From positions 1 through 64,000 of the forward strand of contig QXXL01000043.1 in NCBI GenBank assembly GCA_009911505.1: 64,000 bases of DNA, given 5' to 3'. The translations under genes were made by a program, and so were the position numbers. The notes under the pieces were generated by a model that was not told where the DNA came from, searched no databases, and saw nothing but the letters and a program-made list of their open reading frames with translations. The stretch is from Lachnospiraceae bacterium (GTDB lineage: Bacteria; Bacillota; Clostridia; Lachnospirales; Lachnospiraceae). Below are positions 17,461 to 25,178 of this stretch, one piece after another. Every line of letters begins with the position of its first letter. Positions within the stretch are counted from its first letter, which is position 1.

Positions 17461-18342
17461 ATGGTAACGTTACGAATTGACTCCCTAAGCAAGTCCTATG
17501 GGGATAAAAAAGCATTAGACCAGGTAGATCTTTGCCTGACCTCTGGCGTTTATGGGCTTTTAGGCCCAAATGGCGCGGGAAAGAGTACCCTGATGAATAT
17601 TATCGCAGGCAACCTTACCCCAGATGCAGGGGCGGTTTTATACAACGGAGAAAATACGTCGGCCCTTGGAAAGCACTTCCGCAGTATCTTGGGCTTCATG
17701 CCGCAGCAGCAGGGCCTTTACGAGCATTTTACGGGCTATCAGTTCCTTTCTTATATTGCAGCCCTAAAGGGCATGTCAAAGAAACAGGCAAAAGAGGAGA
17801 TCGAAACGGTAATCGGGCTTGTAAACCTTAGGGAGCAGGGGCTAAAAAAGCTGGGGGCATATTCTGGGGGGATGAAGCAGCGTATTTTGATTGCGCAGGC
17901 CCTTTTGAACAACCCGAAGATCTTGATTTTAGACGAGCCGACTGCCGGGCTCGATCCTCAGGAACGTATCCGGATACGCAATATTATTTCTGAGATTGCC
18001 CTAGATAAGATCGTAATCCTTGCAACTCATGTGGTGTCTGACGTTGAACAGATTGCCAAGGAGATTATTATGATTAAAAAGGGAAAGGTACTTGGATCGG
18101 GAAGTGTTGAGGGATTTTTTAGCGGCCTTTTAGGAAAGGTATTTGAACTGCAGATAAAACCAGAACAGTTGGGGGAGGTAGAACGCGCCTTTCTTGTCAG
18201 CAGTGTTTCCGTCCATGCCGGCCAAATGCTGGTTCGAGTTATTACGGATTTAGAACCAAATCCATATTCATTTTCACAGGTACCCCCAACACTCGAGGAT
18301 GTTTATCTGTATCAGTTCGCGGACGAGATGGGTAGAGAATAA
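17461..18342 (+). CDS. ABC transporter ATP-binding protein
   Basis: A 293-aa ATPase. The start at 17461 has AGAGGAG upstream. Walker A is GPNGAGKSTLMNII (about residues 36-50), the Q-loop region is MPQQQGLYEHFT, the signature is YSGGMKQRILIAQALL, and Walker B is ILILDEPTAGLDP with an H-loop in LATHVVSD. The C-terminal ~70 residues extend beyond the core as in drug/lantibiotic exporter ATPases (CcmA/BcrA type). It would energise the ABC-2 permease at 18375-20657, whose start is about 30 bases downstream. Confidence 0.92.
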   Translation: MVTLRIDSLSKSYGDKKALDQVDLCLTSGVYGLLGPNGAGKSTLMNIIAGNLTPDAGAVLYNGENTSALGKHFRSILGFMPQQQGLYEHFTGYQFLSYIAALKGMSKKQAKEEIETVIGLVNLREQGLKKLGAYSGGMKQRILIAQALLNNPKILILDEPTAGLDPQERIRIRNIISEIALDKIVILATHVVSDVEQIAKEIIMIKKGKVLGSGSVEGFFSGLLGKVFELQIKPEQLGEVERAFLVSSVSVHAGQMLVRVITDLEPNPYSFSQVPPTLEDVYLYQFADEMGRE

Positions 18343-18374
18343 ACGGAGCTGTGTGGATCCTAAGGAGGTTTTTT

Positions 18375-20657
18375 ATGAGGATTTTTCAGAAGGAACTGTA
18401 CAAAATATATGCCAGGCGAAAGTTTATCCTTGTGGTTTTATTGTTTATTGGCGTAAATGCGGCATTGATTTTTACAAGTACAAGCAGCCCAATTGTCCGC
18501 CCAAAGGATTACAAAAAGGCTTATACCCACATAGGATCCCTGCCCGCTTCAGAGCAGCCAGGTTATATTAGGGACTGTTACTATGCTGTAAGCGGGGATA
18601 ACGGCAGTACAGAAACGGAGGTAGAAGCTGCCGGGGAGTATGCGTATTTTTTATACCAGGAACTGTACGGGCAGTTAGAACAAATTGAGGGATATACTGA
18701 TTATCTGCAGGACATCCAAAACCGAGCCCAAAATGCGGGTAACATATCGATTTTTAATAATAAAGATCCATTTTCAGTCCGCAATGCTAATAAAACGGTA
18801 AAAGCGTTTCAGCCATTGGAAGGGAACGTCCTGCAGTTTACTAATACACATACCTTTGTAGAAGCTACAGGTTTTTTGGCTACAGATTTTTTTATGGTTG
18901 CATTGATTTTTTTCGTTGTTGTCCTGCTGGTGGTCCAGGAAAAGGAAAAGGGGCTTTTTGCGCTTGTGAAACCGCTTTCGCATGGCAGGGCGCATTTGAT
19001 GTGTGCGAAAATGGGCGTGCTTTTCTTTTCGGCATTGCTGTTTACGCTGATGTTCTGGGGTGGGAACCTTTTGTTGACAACGTTTAAATACGGTGCGTTA
19101 GATTTGGGCGTCCGCTTACAGTCTGTCGGCGGATATGCAGGAAGCGCGCTGAATGTTACGCTCCTGCAGTATTGGCTCCTGTTTTTAGTTTCTAAAATGG
19201 CTCTATATTTTTTGATTGGGCTTATATTTTTTTATTTTGCATTGATTTCTAAAAGCGTGGTTATGCTCTATGTCCGGTCGGTTTTGCTGTTTTTGGTTTC
19301 CCTTGTCCTGTATTGGACGGTAGACGGCAATTCGGCCTTTCAGCTCTTAAAATACATGAACCTTGTCAATTTTGTACAGGTAACGCCTATTTACCAATAT
19401 TATTTTAACCTGAACATTTTTTCTGTACCGGTAAACATTGTGACGGTTTTTGCTGTATCATGCACGCTGTTTTGTATTGTTATTTTTTTTCTCAACCTAT
19501 ATATTTTTAAGAGCCAGGATTCGGCCCTTACATTAAAAGCCAGCCCCCTTTTGGGGAAGGGGCAGATGAAGCGGTGCCACACAAGCCTTTTGTACCATGA
19601 GGCATATAAGCTTTTGGTAGTGCAAAAAACATTTTGGATCCTTATCCTTTTTCTTTGCCTGCAGGGATATCTGTTTATGCAGGGGACGCCTTATATTGGG
19701 GAGTCAGAACGTTATTATAAAAATTATATGGCCATATTTGGGGGTGAGGTAACAAATAAGACACGTGAGATGATTGCTAAGGAGGAGAAACGTCTGGCAT
19801 CATTTGCCCATATAAGGGACGAAGCGGAGCAAAATTTTGCCCAGGGAAAAATTTCATTACAGGAGTATGAATCAGCCCGCAAGCTGGCGGAGGACAATAC
19901 TAAGGGGCAGGAGGCGTTCACACGTGTGCTGGAACATCTTGCATATGTGGAAGGGCAGGGGGCCAAAACGGGTGAGGTTCCCTGGATGGTTTATGAGACT
20001 GGTTATGAGATGCTTACTGGCAATTCGTATTCAGGATATGAGGATGATATGAAAAATGCAGCGGTAGTCCTCGTTGTTATGATTGCCGCTTTTGCAGCCT
20101 TTTTTGGGACGGAATATTCTACCGGGATGATCCATATGATTTCCTGTTATAAGCTGGGACGGGCGAATACTGTAAAAGCAAAGCTGCGGGCCGCTTTTCC
20201 GTTGTATACTGCTTTTTTTGCGGTTGGGTATCTGACAGATTTTATTGGGGTGTACAGCCAGTACGGACTGCCATATGAGAATGCTAAACTGGGCGCTATA
20301 TCTGCTTTGGCGGGTTTTCCAGCTGATTTGAAACTTTGGCAGTACCTTGGATTGCTGTATGTTTGCCGTTATGTTGTATTTTGCTGCATTTTACTTTTGA
20401 TATTTCTGGTTTCGGCATTTTTTAAGGATACTGGGACGACATTGCTGGTTTTAAGTATTGTACTTGTCATTCCGGCGTTTTTGCATATTATTGGGTTGAG
20501 GTGGGTGGATTATTTTTCTTTGAATGCGTTTATATCAGGAAATATTCTGTTGAATAGCTTAAAAGGGGGCGGATGTGCGATCTTGCTGCTGGTTTCGGGT
20601 GTAGCGGGCGTGTTTTCCTATATGCGGCTGCTTCGCGTTTATGGTGTGGATTCGTAA
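18375..20657 (+). CDS. ABC-2-type transporter permease, large
   Basis: A 760-aa membrane protein; the start at 18375 follows AAGGAGG. The first transmembrane helix (about residues 15-38) is followed by a ~130-residue extracellular loop, then a block of about six helices (~170-390). A second half repeats the plan: a helix near residue 420, an extracellular loop (~440-560) and about six helices (~560-760). This duplicated ABC-2 architecture fits an exporter with both permease halves in one chain. Together with the ATPase and two surface proteins it forms an operon. Pairing of a solute-binding-like lipoprotein with an exporter-type permease is unusual. Substrate unknown. Confidence 0.82.
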   Translation: MRIFQKELYKIYARRKFILVVLLFIGVNAALIFTSTSSPIVRPKDYKKAYTHIGSLPASEQPGYIRDCYYAVSGDNGSTETEVEAAGEYAYFLYQELYGQLEQIEGYTDYLQDIQNRAQNAGNISIFNNKDPFSVRNANKTVKAFQPLEGNVLQFTNTHTFVEATGFLATDFFMVALIFFVVVLLVVQEKEKGLFALVKPLSHGRAHLMCAKMGVLFFSALLFTLMFWGGNLLLTTFKYGALDLGVRLQSVGGYAGSALNVTLLQYWLLFLVSKMALYFLIGLIFFYFALISKSVVMLYVRSVLLFLVSLVLYWTVDGNSAFQLLKYMNLVNFVQVTPIYQYYFNLNIFSVPVNIVTVFAVSCTLFCIVIFFLNLYIFKSQDSALTLKASPLLGKGQMKRCHTSLLYHEAYKLLVVQKTFWILILFLCLQGYLFMQGTPYIGESERYYKNYMAIFGGEVTNKTREMIAKEEKRLASFAHIRDEAEQNFAQGKISLQEYESARKLAEDNTKGQEAFTRVLEHLAYVEGQGAKTGEVPWMVYETGYEMLTGNSYSGYEDDMKNAAVVLVVMIAAFAAFFGTEYSTGMIHMISCYKLGRANTVKAKLRAAFPLYTAFFAVGYLTDFIGVYSQYGLPYENAKLGAISALAGFPADLKLWQYLGLLYVCRYVVFCCILLLIFLVSAFFKDTGTTLLVLSIVLVIPAFLHIIGLRWVDYFSLNAFISGNILLNSLKGGGCAILLLVSGVAGVFSYMRLLRVYGVDS

Positions 20658-20659
20658 TT

Positions 20660-20835
20660 GGAGTACCAGAGCGTGTTTGAAAAATTATTCCCGCCATCTG
20701 CATTCCCCACTTAGCGTGATATTTGCGCTATCAGATTAAACATTAGTAGTTCAATCTGCATAAATTCGGTCAACGTAGCCCGCTGCGACTCCCTCATTTG
20801 ACACAAATCTCCCACTAAGTGTGGAATACATTTGC
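20660..20835. repeat. Dispersed intergenic repeat, family R3, after the transporter operon
   Basis: Starts GGAGTACCAGAGCGTGTTTG, which inverted matches the flank of R1 at 1534-1552 and the end of R2 at 33843-33857. The core holds CCCCACTTAGCGTGATATT and GGTCAACGTAGCCCGCTGCG, the reverse complement of the blocks at 895-952. A second, inverted CCCACTAAGTGTGGAAT occurs at 20810-20826. No coding sequence. Confidence 0.6.
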
Positions 20836-20952
20836 TGAAAAGTATTTTTTTGTGTGCTGTGTGTATCAAGGGCGGGGGTAGGGTTTGTGAGCCTTGACTG
20901 CGTATATGCCGCTTACATTCTATTAAAAAACAAAATCGCTTCATATTATGTG

Positions 20953-20981
20953 TTTACGAACTCTCTAAAAAAGAGTATAAT
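20953..20981 (+). promoter_or_regulatory. Predicted sigma-A promoter for the cNMP-fold gene
   Basis: A -35 candidate TTTACG (20953-20958) and -10 TATAAT (20976-20981) are separated by 17 bases, about 65 bases upstream of the start codon at 21046. Confidence 0.6.
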
Positions 20982-21045
20982 ACCCCTAAAAGCAAAACCA
21001 CCCCTTGGTTTTATGCAAATCACAAACATAGAATGGAGAGAAAAT

Positions 21046-23157
21046 ATGGGTACAGTTCTAAAAGGAAATGAGTTAAACCAATTTGAAAAAGGTACGGTAC
21101 TCTTTAAAAAAGGTGAACAGGTCCGTTTTTTTGGAATGATCGCGAAAGGAAGCATACGCATAAGCGGCAGCGGAATACAAAGGATTGCCAGGCAAGGTGC
21201 ATTGATAGGCATCGTGGATTTATTTTATAGTGAATATTTAAGTGACTATTCTGCGGAAGAAGATACCATATTCTATGCATTCCGGGCGATTGACCCTGGT
21301 CTGCTGCAGAGTTTTTTGAACAGTAACTTTGATTATCGGGGTATTGCTGTCTATTCTATGGAGCAGGAACTATCTGATTATATGAAGGAACGTGAGCTGC
21401 TTTTGGAAAAAGCGGAGGGTATGTATGAAGGTTTAAAGGGGCTTTATGGATCCGCAGGGGAGGTGTCCGGGGATAAAGCGATTCAACGTCTGTTGGAGGA
21501 AGAACCTAAAGATGCCTTTCTTTTGCCGTGTGGGGAAAAGAAGCTTGCATTTTACTTGGAAAGCGCAAAGGTATCGCTGGATTTACATAAAAAGTTTTAT
21601 TATAGCAGCCCGGTAATGGCGTTTTACCAGGCGGGTGAAATGGCAGGGCTTATCCGGGATATTATGAATTCTTGTGAAGCGGCTGTCAATTATATGGAAG
21701 AGGTTGCTTTTTATAATAGCCCTTCATCTGAAGATGCCAGTGAAGAAGATGGGGAAGAAGGCCCCGTTCTTACCCAAGAAGAGGTGATGGGGCAGTTAAA
21801 GGGGTCGCTTGCACAGATTTTAAAATTTGCTTTTATTGAAAAAGAGGAGCAGGAAGAGATTGTCATGGCTATGAATACATTTGCTATGGCAAAAGACCGT
21901 TTGTCTGTCCAGGACGATATGCGTAAAATTAAAAAGCAGATTACGGGGCATTTTTATAAGGTTTACCAGAATTGCCTGTTTAAGTGGTTTGAAAATAAAA
22001 ATGTACCATTAGCGGTTAAGCTGTTTTTAAATTACGGCTATATGGATGAGCGCCTGCTAGATGAGGATCAAATCCTCTTTCTCTGTGAACGGATGAATGA
22101 AAAGCAGGGCAAGCTTATCTGCCCTATATATACAATGCCGGAGTGGCTTGAAGCAATTTACCGGGGTAAAAAAGAGCCGTCAAGGGATTCTTTTGAAGAG
22201 GATTACCGGGATACATTAAGGAAACAGCTTCGCAGCGGCAAAATTACGGAGAAGCAGGAAAAAGAATATTTATCCGATACCCGCAGGAAGGTGATCTTTG
22301 AGATTGAAAATATGTTCACCAGCAATAATAAGATTATAAATGGTAAGCTTTCCACATATGTCCCGGTTCTTTATAAGGATGAAATATATGGGCATTTAGA
22401 TCGGCTGTATGTTACCAAAAAGCAGCTTTGCGACTGCATCCTGGATTTGGAAAAGAAGGATTTTACTGTATTTAAACGGGAAGTAATGTATACCAATCCA
22501 TCGATACAGATTGAGCGGGAGCATGTCATAAAACAGGTATATCCAGATGTAATTTTAACTCCGGTTTATGGTACCGCTTCATCTATGTGGCAGGAGATTA
22601 CTGGAAAAAGGCGTGATACGCCAGGGAGGTTTTTGTTCCCGGTGATTTCTGAGAATGAGCTCCATAAACTGGTGACGAAAGCTTTTGGACGTTTCCACTG
22701 GGAGTACTGCAGGTGTGAGATGGGGGCGATGTGGAATAATATCCAGTATAAATCGCTGACTTCGGAATATATGGACTATATCCAGTATTACCGTAAGAAC
22801 CACAATTTATCTGAGGAAAAACGGGAAAAGATTAAGACGCAGATTCTTAGGGCCAGGAATAACACCAGGGAAATTTTCTTAAGTGATTATGAAATGTGGA
22901 TTTATTCTGAAGCTAATGCAGCGATGAAGTTAAATAAAGTCTCAAGGCTTATTTTAGCAACGTATTGCCCATTTAACAAAGAGATGCGTGAGTCGTTAAA
23001 ATCGAATGCCGCATTTGTGGAAGCTATGGCGGCCCACCAGCGCATGTTCCACGAAAAAACGAGGGAATGGGAGCTTCGTATTAAGAAAAGGGAAAACAAC
23101 GGCCTGCCTGTCCCGCAGGAATTTTATGATACTTATTCGTATTATGCGAATAATTAG
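21046..23157 (+). CDS. Cyclic-nucleotide-binding-fold protein without a DNA-binding domain
   Basis: A 703-aa cytosolic protein. The start at 21046 follows GGAGAG; the upstream extension is repeat-flanking sequence. Residues ~8-110 look like a CRP/cNMP-binding beta-roll (FEKGTVLFKKGEQVRFFGMI, AKGSIRISGSG, ALIGIVDLFYSEY). The canonical phosphate-binding cassette (F-G-E-x-A-L...R-x-A) is not evident, so ligand binding is doubtful. The remaining ~590 residues are helical and charged with no family I recognise; there is no C-terminal helix-turn-helix. It lies upstream of the membrane protein at 23228, which has a comparable AT-rich leader and probably related function. Role unknown; signalling is inferred from the fold. 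Confidence 0.7.
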   Translation: MGTVLKGNELNQFEKGTVLFKKGEQVRFFGMIAKGSIRISGSGIQRIARQGALIGIVDLFYSEYLSDYSAEEDTIFYAFRAIDPGLLQSFLNSNFDYRGIAVYSMEQELSDYMKERELLLEKAEGMYEGLKGLYGSAGEVSGDKAIQRLLEEEPKDAFLLPCGEKKLAFYLESAKVSLDLHKKFYYSSPVMAFYQAGEMAGLIRDIMNSCEAAVNYMEEVAFYNSPSSEDASEEDGEEGPVLTQEEVMGQLKGSLAQILKFAFIEKEEQEEIVMAMNTFAMAKDRLSVQDDMRKIKKQITGHFYKVYQNCLFKWFENKNVPLAVKLFLNYGYMDERLLDEDQILFLCERMNEKQGKLICPIYTMPEWLEAIYRGKKEPSRDSFEEDYRDTLRKQLRSGKITEKQEKEYLSDTRRKVIFEIENMFTSNNKIINGKLSTYVPVLYKDEIYGHLDRLYVTKKQLCDCILDLEKKDFTVFKREVMYTNPSIQIEREHVIKQVYPDVILTPVYGTASSMWQEITGKRRDTPGRFLFPVISENELHKLVTKAFGRFHWEYCRCEMGAMWNNIQYKSLTSEYMDYIQYYRKNHNLSEEKREKIKTQILRARNNTREIFLSDYEMWIYSEANAAMKLNKVSRLILATYCPFNKEMRESLKSNAAFVEAMAAHQRMFHEKTREWELRIKKRENNGLPVPQEFYDTYSYYANN

Positions 23158-23227
23158 TATTTCTAAATTACGTTTTGTGTGGTAAAATAACGGTTATAAT
23201 AGAAACAGGCAAAAAGGATGGGGCAAA

Positions 23228-25123
23228 ATGGAAAAAGACAAAGATTTAAAGGAAAAGAAACCGGCCAATACAAGGTTAAAAATGACAATTGGTATATTGT
23301 TTTTGGTGGTGCTGTCCATAGTTGAGCTGTACCTAATGATAAATTATGCCGATAGTTACTTATTCTTAGGCCTGGTAGGTTTGGCGATTTTGTGTTTTGT
23401 GTACTGGACGATGGATCTGTCTTTTAAGGCGCGCAGGGAACAGGAAAGCGATTTGGAAAAGGGGTTTGAAAGCCTTTATAAAGCACAGAAGGTGTCATAT
23501 ATTACATTAAAACAAGGGCTTGTAAAGCTGGAGGAGCTTTTGGATGAATTGGGGGAAGAGCTTTCTTTCCCATTGGAGGAGGTCCTTTCTGCGCAGAAAG
23601 CCGTTGGCAGGGTTACGATTCAAAAGAATAAAGAAAATTTTGATGTCGTTGTGGCGTCAAATGAGAAACTGATCGAACACCTGGAGTCGTTTGAGCAGAA
23701 GTTTGTGGAAATCAGCGGGCAGATTGAAATGATAAACGCTGCGGAAGCCGCACCTTTGGCAGAGCAGCCGCAAAACAAGCAGGAAGAGATTTTAAGCTCG
23801 CTTGCCCGGATAGAGGATATGCTTAAAGAAGGCACAGGAAATACGGCGATGCCTGACCGCCAGCAGGAAATTTTAGATTCCCTGGCGGGGATCGGAGATG
23901 CTGTGATGCGGGAGTCTGGCAGGGAGCCGGTAGCTGACCGCCAGCAGGAGATTTTGGATTACCTTGCAAGGATTGAAGCTTCTGTCAAGGATGAAATATC
24001 TGAGCTGGAAGTACATATGGAGTCAAAAATTGATGAAATTCCATCGGCTGTGCAGGAAGAGCAGAAAATGTCAGCGGAAGAACTAGAGCAGCTTCTTGGT
24101 GAAACAGGCGCCATGATGGAATCTATGAATCTGGATTTACCGGGAGATGAAAACATAGCGGCTGCAGTGCAGGAGGAAGCCGCTGGAAATCCAGGAATAA
24201 CAGCTGATGCGGGTGTGATGGCTCCGGAAACGGATAAGGCACGTCAAGCTAGTATGGCGTTGGATATGGCTGATTTACCGGGGGCAGACGCGGCGCCGGA
24301 AGCTGGCATGCCGCTAGATATGGCTGATACGCCAGGTGCAGAGACGCCCTTGGAGACTGGGATGCCGCCAGATATGGCTGATACGCCAGGTGCAGAGGCG
24401 CCCTTGGAGACTGGGATGCCGCCGGAAACGGCTGATACGCCAGGTGCAGAGGCGCCCTTGGAGGCTGGGATGCCGCCGGATACGGCTGATGTGCCAGGAA
24501 CAGCCATGTCATCAGAAGCTGGCACGTCGCTAAAAGCAGGCGTGGTACCAGAATTGGACGAAAAAGCACTGGCAGAGGATTCGTTTGAGATACCAGAAGG
24601 TATGGGGTTGCCCGGTGTGGGGAAAATTGCGGAGCACACAGAAGGCGGGGAATCGTACGAAATACCGGAAGGCATGGAGCTTCCAGGTATACAGGATATA
24701 GGTATTAGTCCGCAAATACCAGAGCCGGAGGAGTCCTATGAAATACCAGAACATTTGTTAATGCCTGAGTTCTCCAGCGGGGTGCAGCCTGGAATTATGC
24801 CAGAAGAATCTGCAATGGCCAATGAGGCAGAGGAACCGTCAAACCAGGTGGACATACCGGAAGTGGACGGATCGCAGCAAGCGGGCATTGCGCTTGACGG
24901 ACAAAATAATTCCGAACCGTTTGGGATGCCGGAAATTCCAGCAGAACAGGCCGGTTCGGAAAAGGTAATGACGCCAGATGAAATTGCAGTTTTACTTGGT
25001 GAGCCAAGCGGGGCAAAAGCCCCTATGCTGGCTGAGGAGGAAGTGCCCAAGAAGCCGGATCTTTCAGATCCAGGGCATGTGATGACACCAGAGGAAATAG
25101 CTTCATTGCTGGCGGATATGTAA
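23228..25123 (+). CDS. Membrane protein with coiled coil, 18-residue repeats and FliM-like C-terminal peptides
   Basis: A 631-aa protein of unknown function. Two membrane helices (about residues 18-38 and 42-62) anchor a cytoplasmic helical region (~70-290) that contains three L-A/G-x-I-E/G-D-type repeats (RQQEILDSLAGI, RQQEILDYLARI). Residues ~335-430 are five 18-residue Pro/Ala-rich repeats (MPPDMADTPGAEAPLETG type). Then come three S-F/Y-E-I-P-E-G/H motifs. The C-terminus has two copies of V-M-T-P-[DE]-E-I-A-x-L-L (residues 580-590 and 618-628), with a related MSAEELEQLLGE near 280. These resemble the N-terminal CheY-binding peptide of FliM (LSQ-x-EIDALL). The repeats look variable in number. 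It follows the cNMP-fold gene by 70 bases. Confidence 0.75.
   Translation: MEKDKDLKEKKPANTRLKMTIGILFLVVLSIVELYLMINYADSYLFLGLVGLAILCFVYWTMDLSFKARREQESDLEKGFESLYKAQKVSYITLKQGLVKLEELLDELGEELSFPLEEVLSAQKAVGRVTIQKNKENFDVVVASNEKLIEHLESFEQKFVEISGQIEMINAAEAAPLAEQPQNKQEEILSSLARIEDMLKEGTGNTAMPDRQQEILDSLAGIGDAVMRESGREPVADRQQEILDYLARIEASVKDEISELEVHMESKIDEIPSAVQEEQKMSAEELEQLLGETGAMMESMNLDLPGDENIAAAVQEEAAGNPGITADAGVMAPETDKARQASMALDMADLPGADAAPEAGMPLDMADTPGAETPLETGMPPDMADTPGAEAPLETGMPPETADTPGAEAPLEAGMPPDTADVPGTAMSSEAGTSLKAGVVPELDEKALAEDSFEIPEGMGLPGVGKIAEHTEGGESYEIPEGMELPGIQDIGISPQIPEPEESYEIPEHLLMPEFSSGVQPGIMPEESAMANEAEEPSNQVDIPEVDGSQQAGIALDGQNNSEPFGMPEIPAEQAGSEKVMTPDEIAVLLGEPSGAKAPMLAEEEVPKKPDLSDPGHVMTPEEIASLLADM
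24258..24527 (+). repeat. 54-bp tandem repeats within the membrane protein gene
   Basis: About five in-frame 54-base units (18 residues each). The middle three are nearly identical (each containing GCTGATACGCCAGGTGCAGA), the outer two more diverged. In-frame unit length means copy-number change would alter the linker length without breaking the protein. Confidence 0.85.
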
Positions 25124-25129
25124 CTGGTT

Positions 25130-25178
25130 AAATGTACCCTCACAGCCTGACTGCATCAGGCTGGACGAGGGTGCATTT
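25130..25178. terminator. Bidirectional terminator between convergent genes
   Basis: Arms ATGTACCCTC and GAGGGTGCAT enclose a second inner stem (CAGCCTGA/TCAGGCTG). T-rich DNA follows on the plus strand (TTTTTCTTT); A-rich DNA precedes it. It overlaps the last codons of the minus-strand yfhO-like gene. Confidence 0.7.

Noticed and set aside
24258..24527. CRISPR array
   Set aside because: The units are contiguous with no unique spacers and are in frame with a coding sequence.
24244..24675. Minus-strand Pro/Ser/Ala-rich frames over 24244-24675
   Set aside because: They are antisense to the 54-bp repeats; the repetitive base composition keeps them open.
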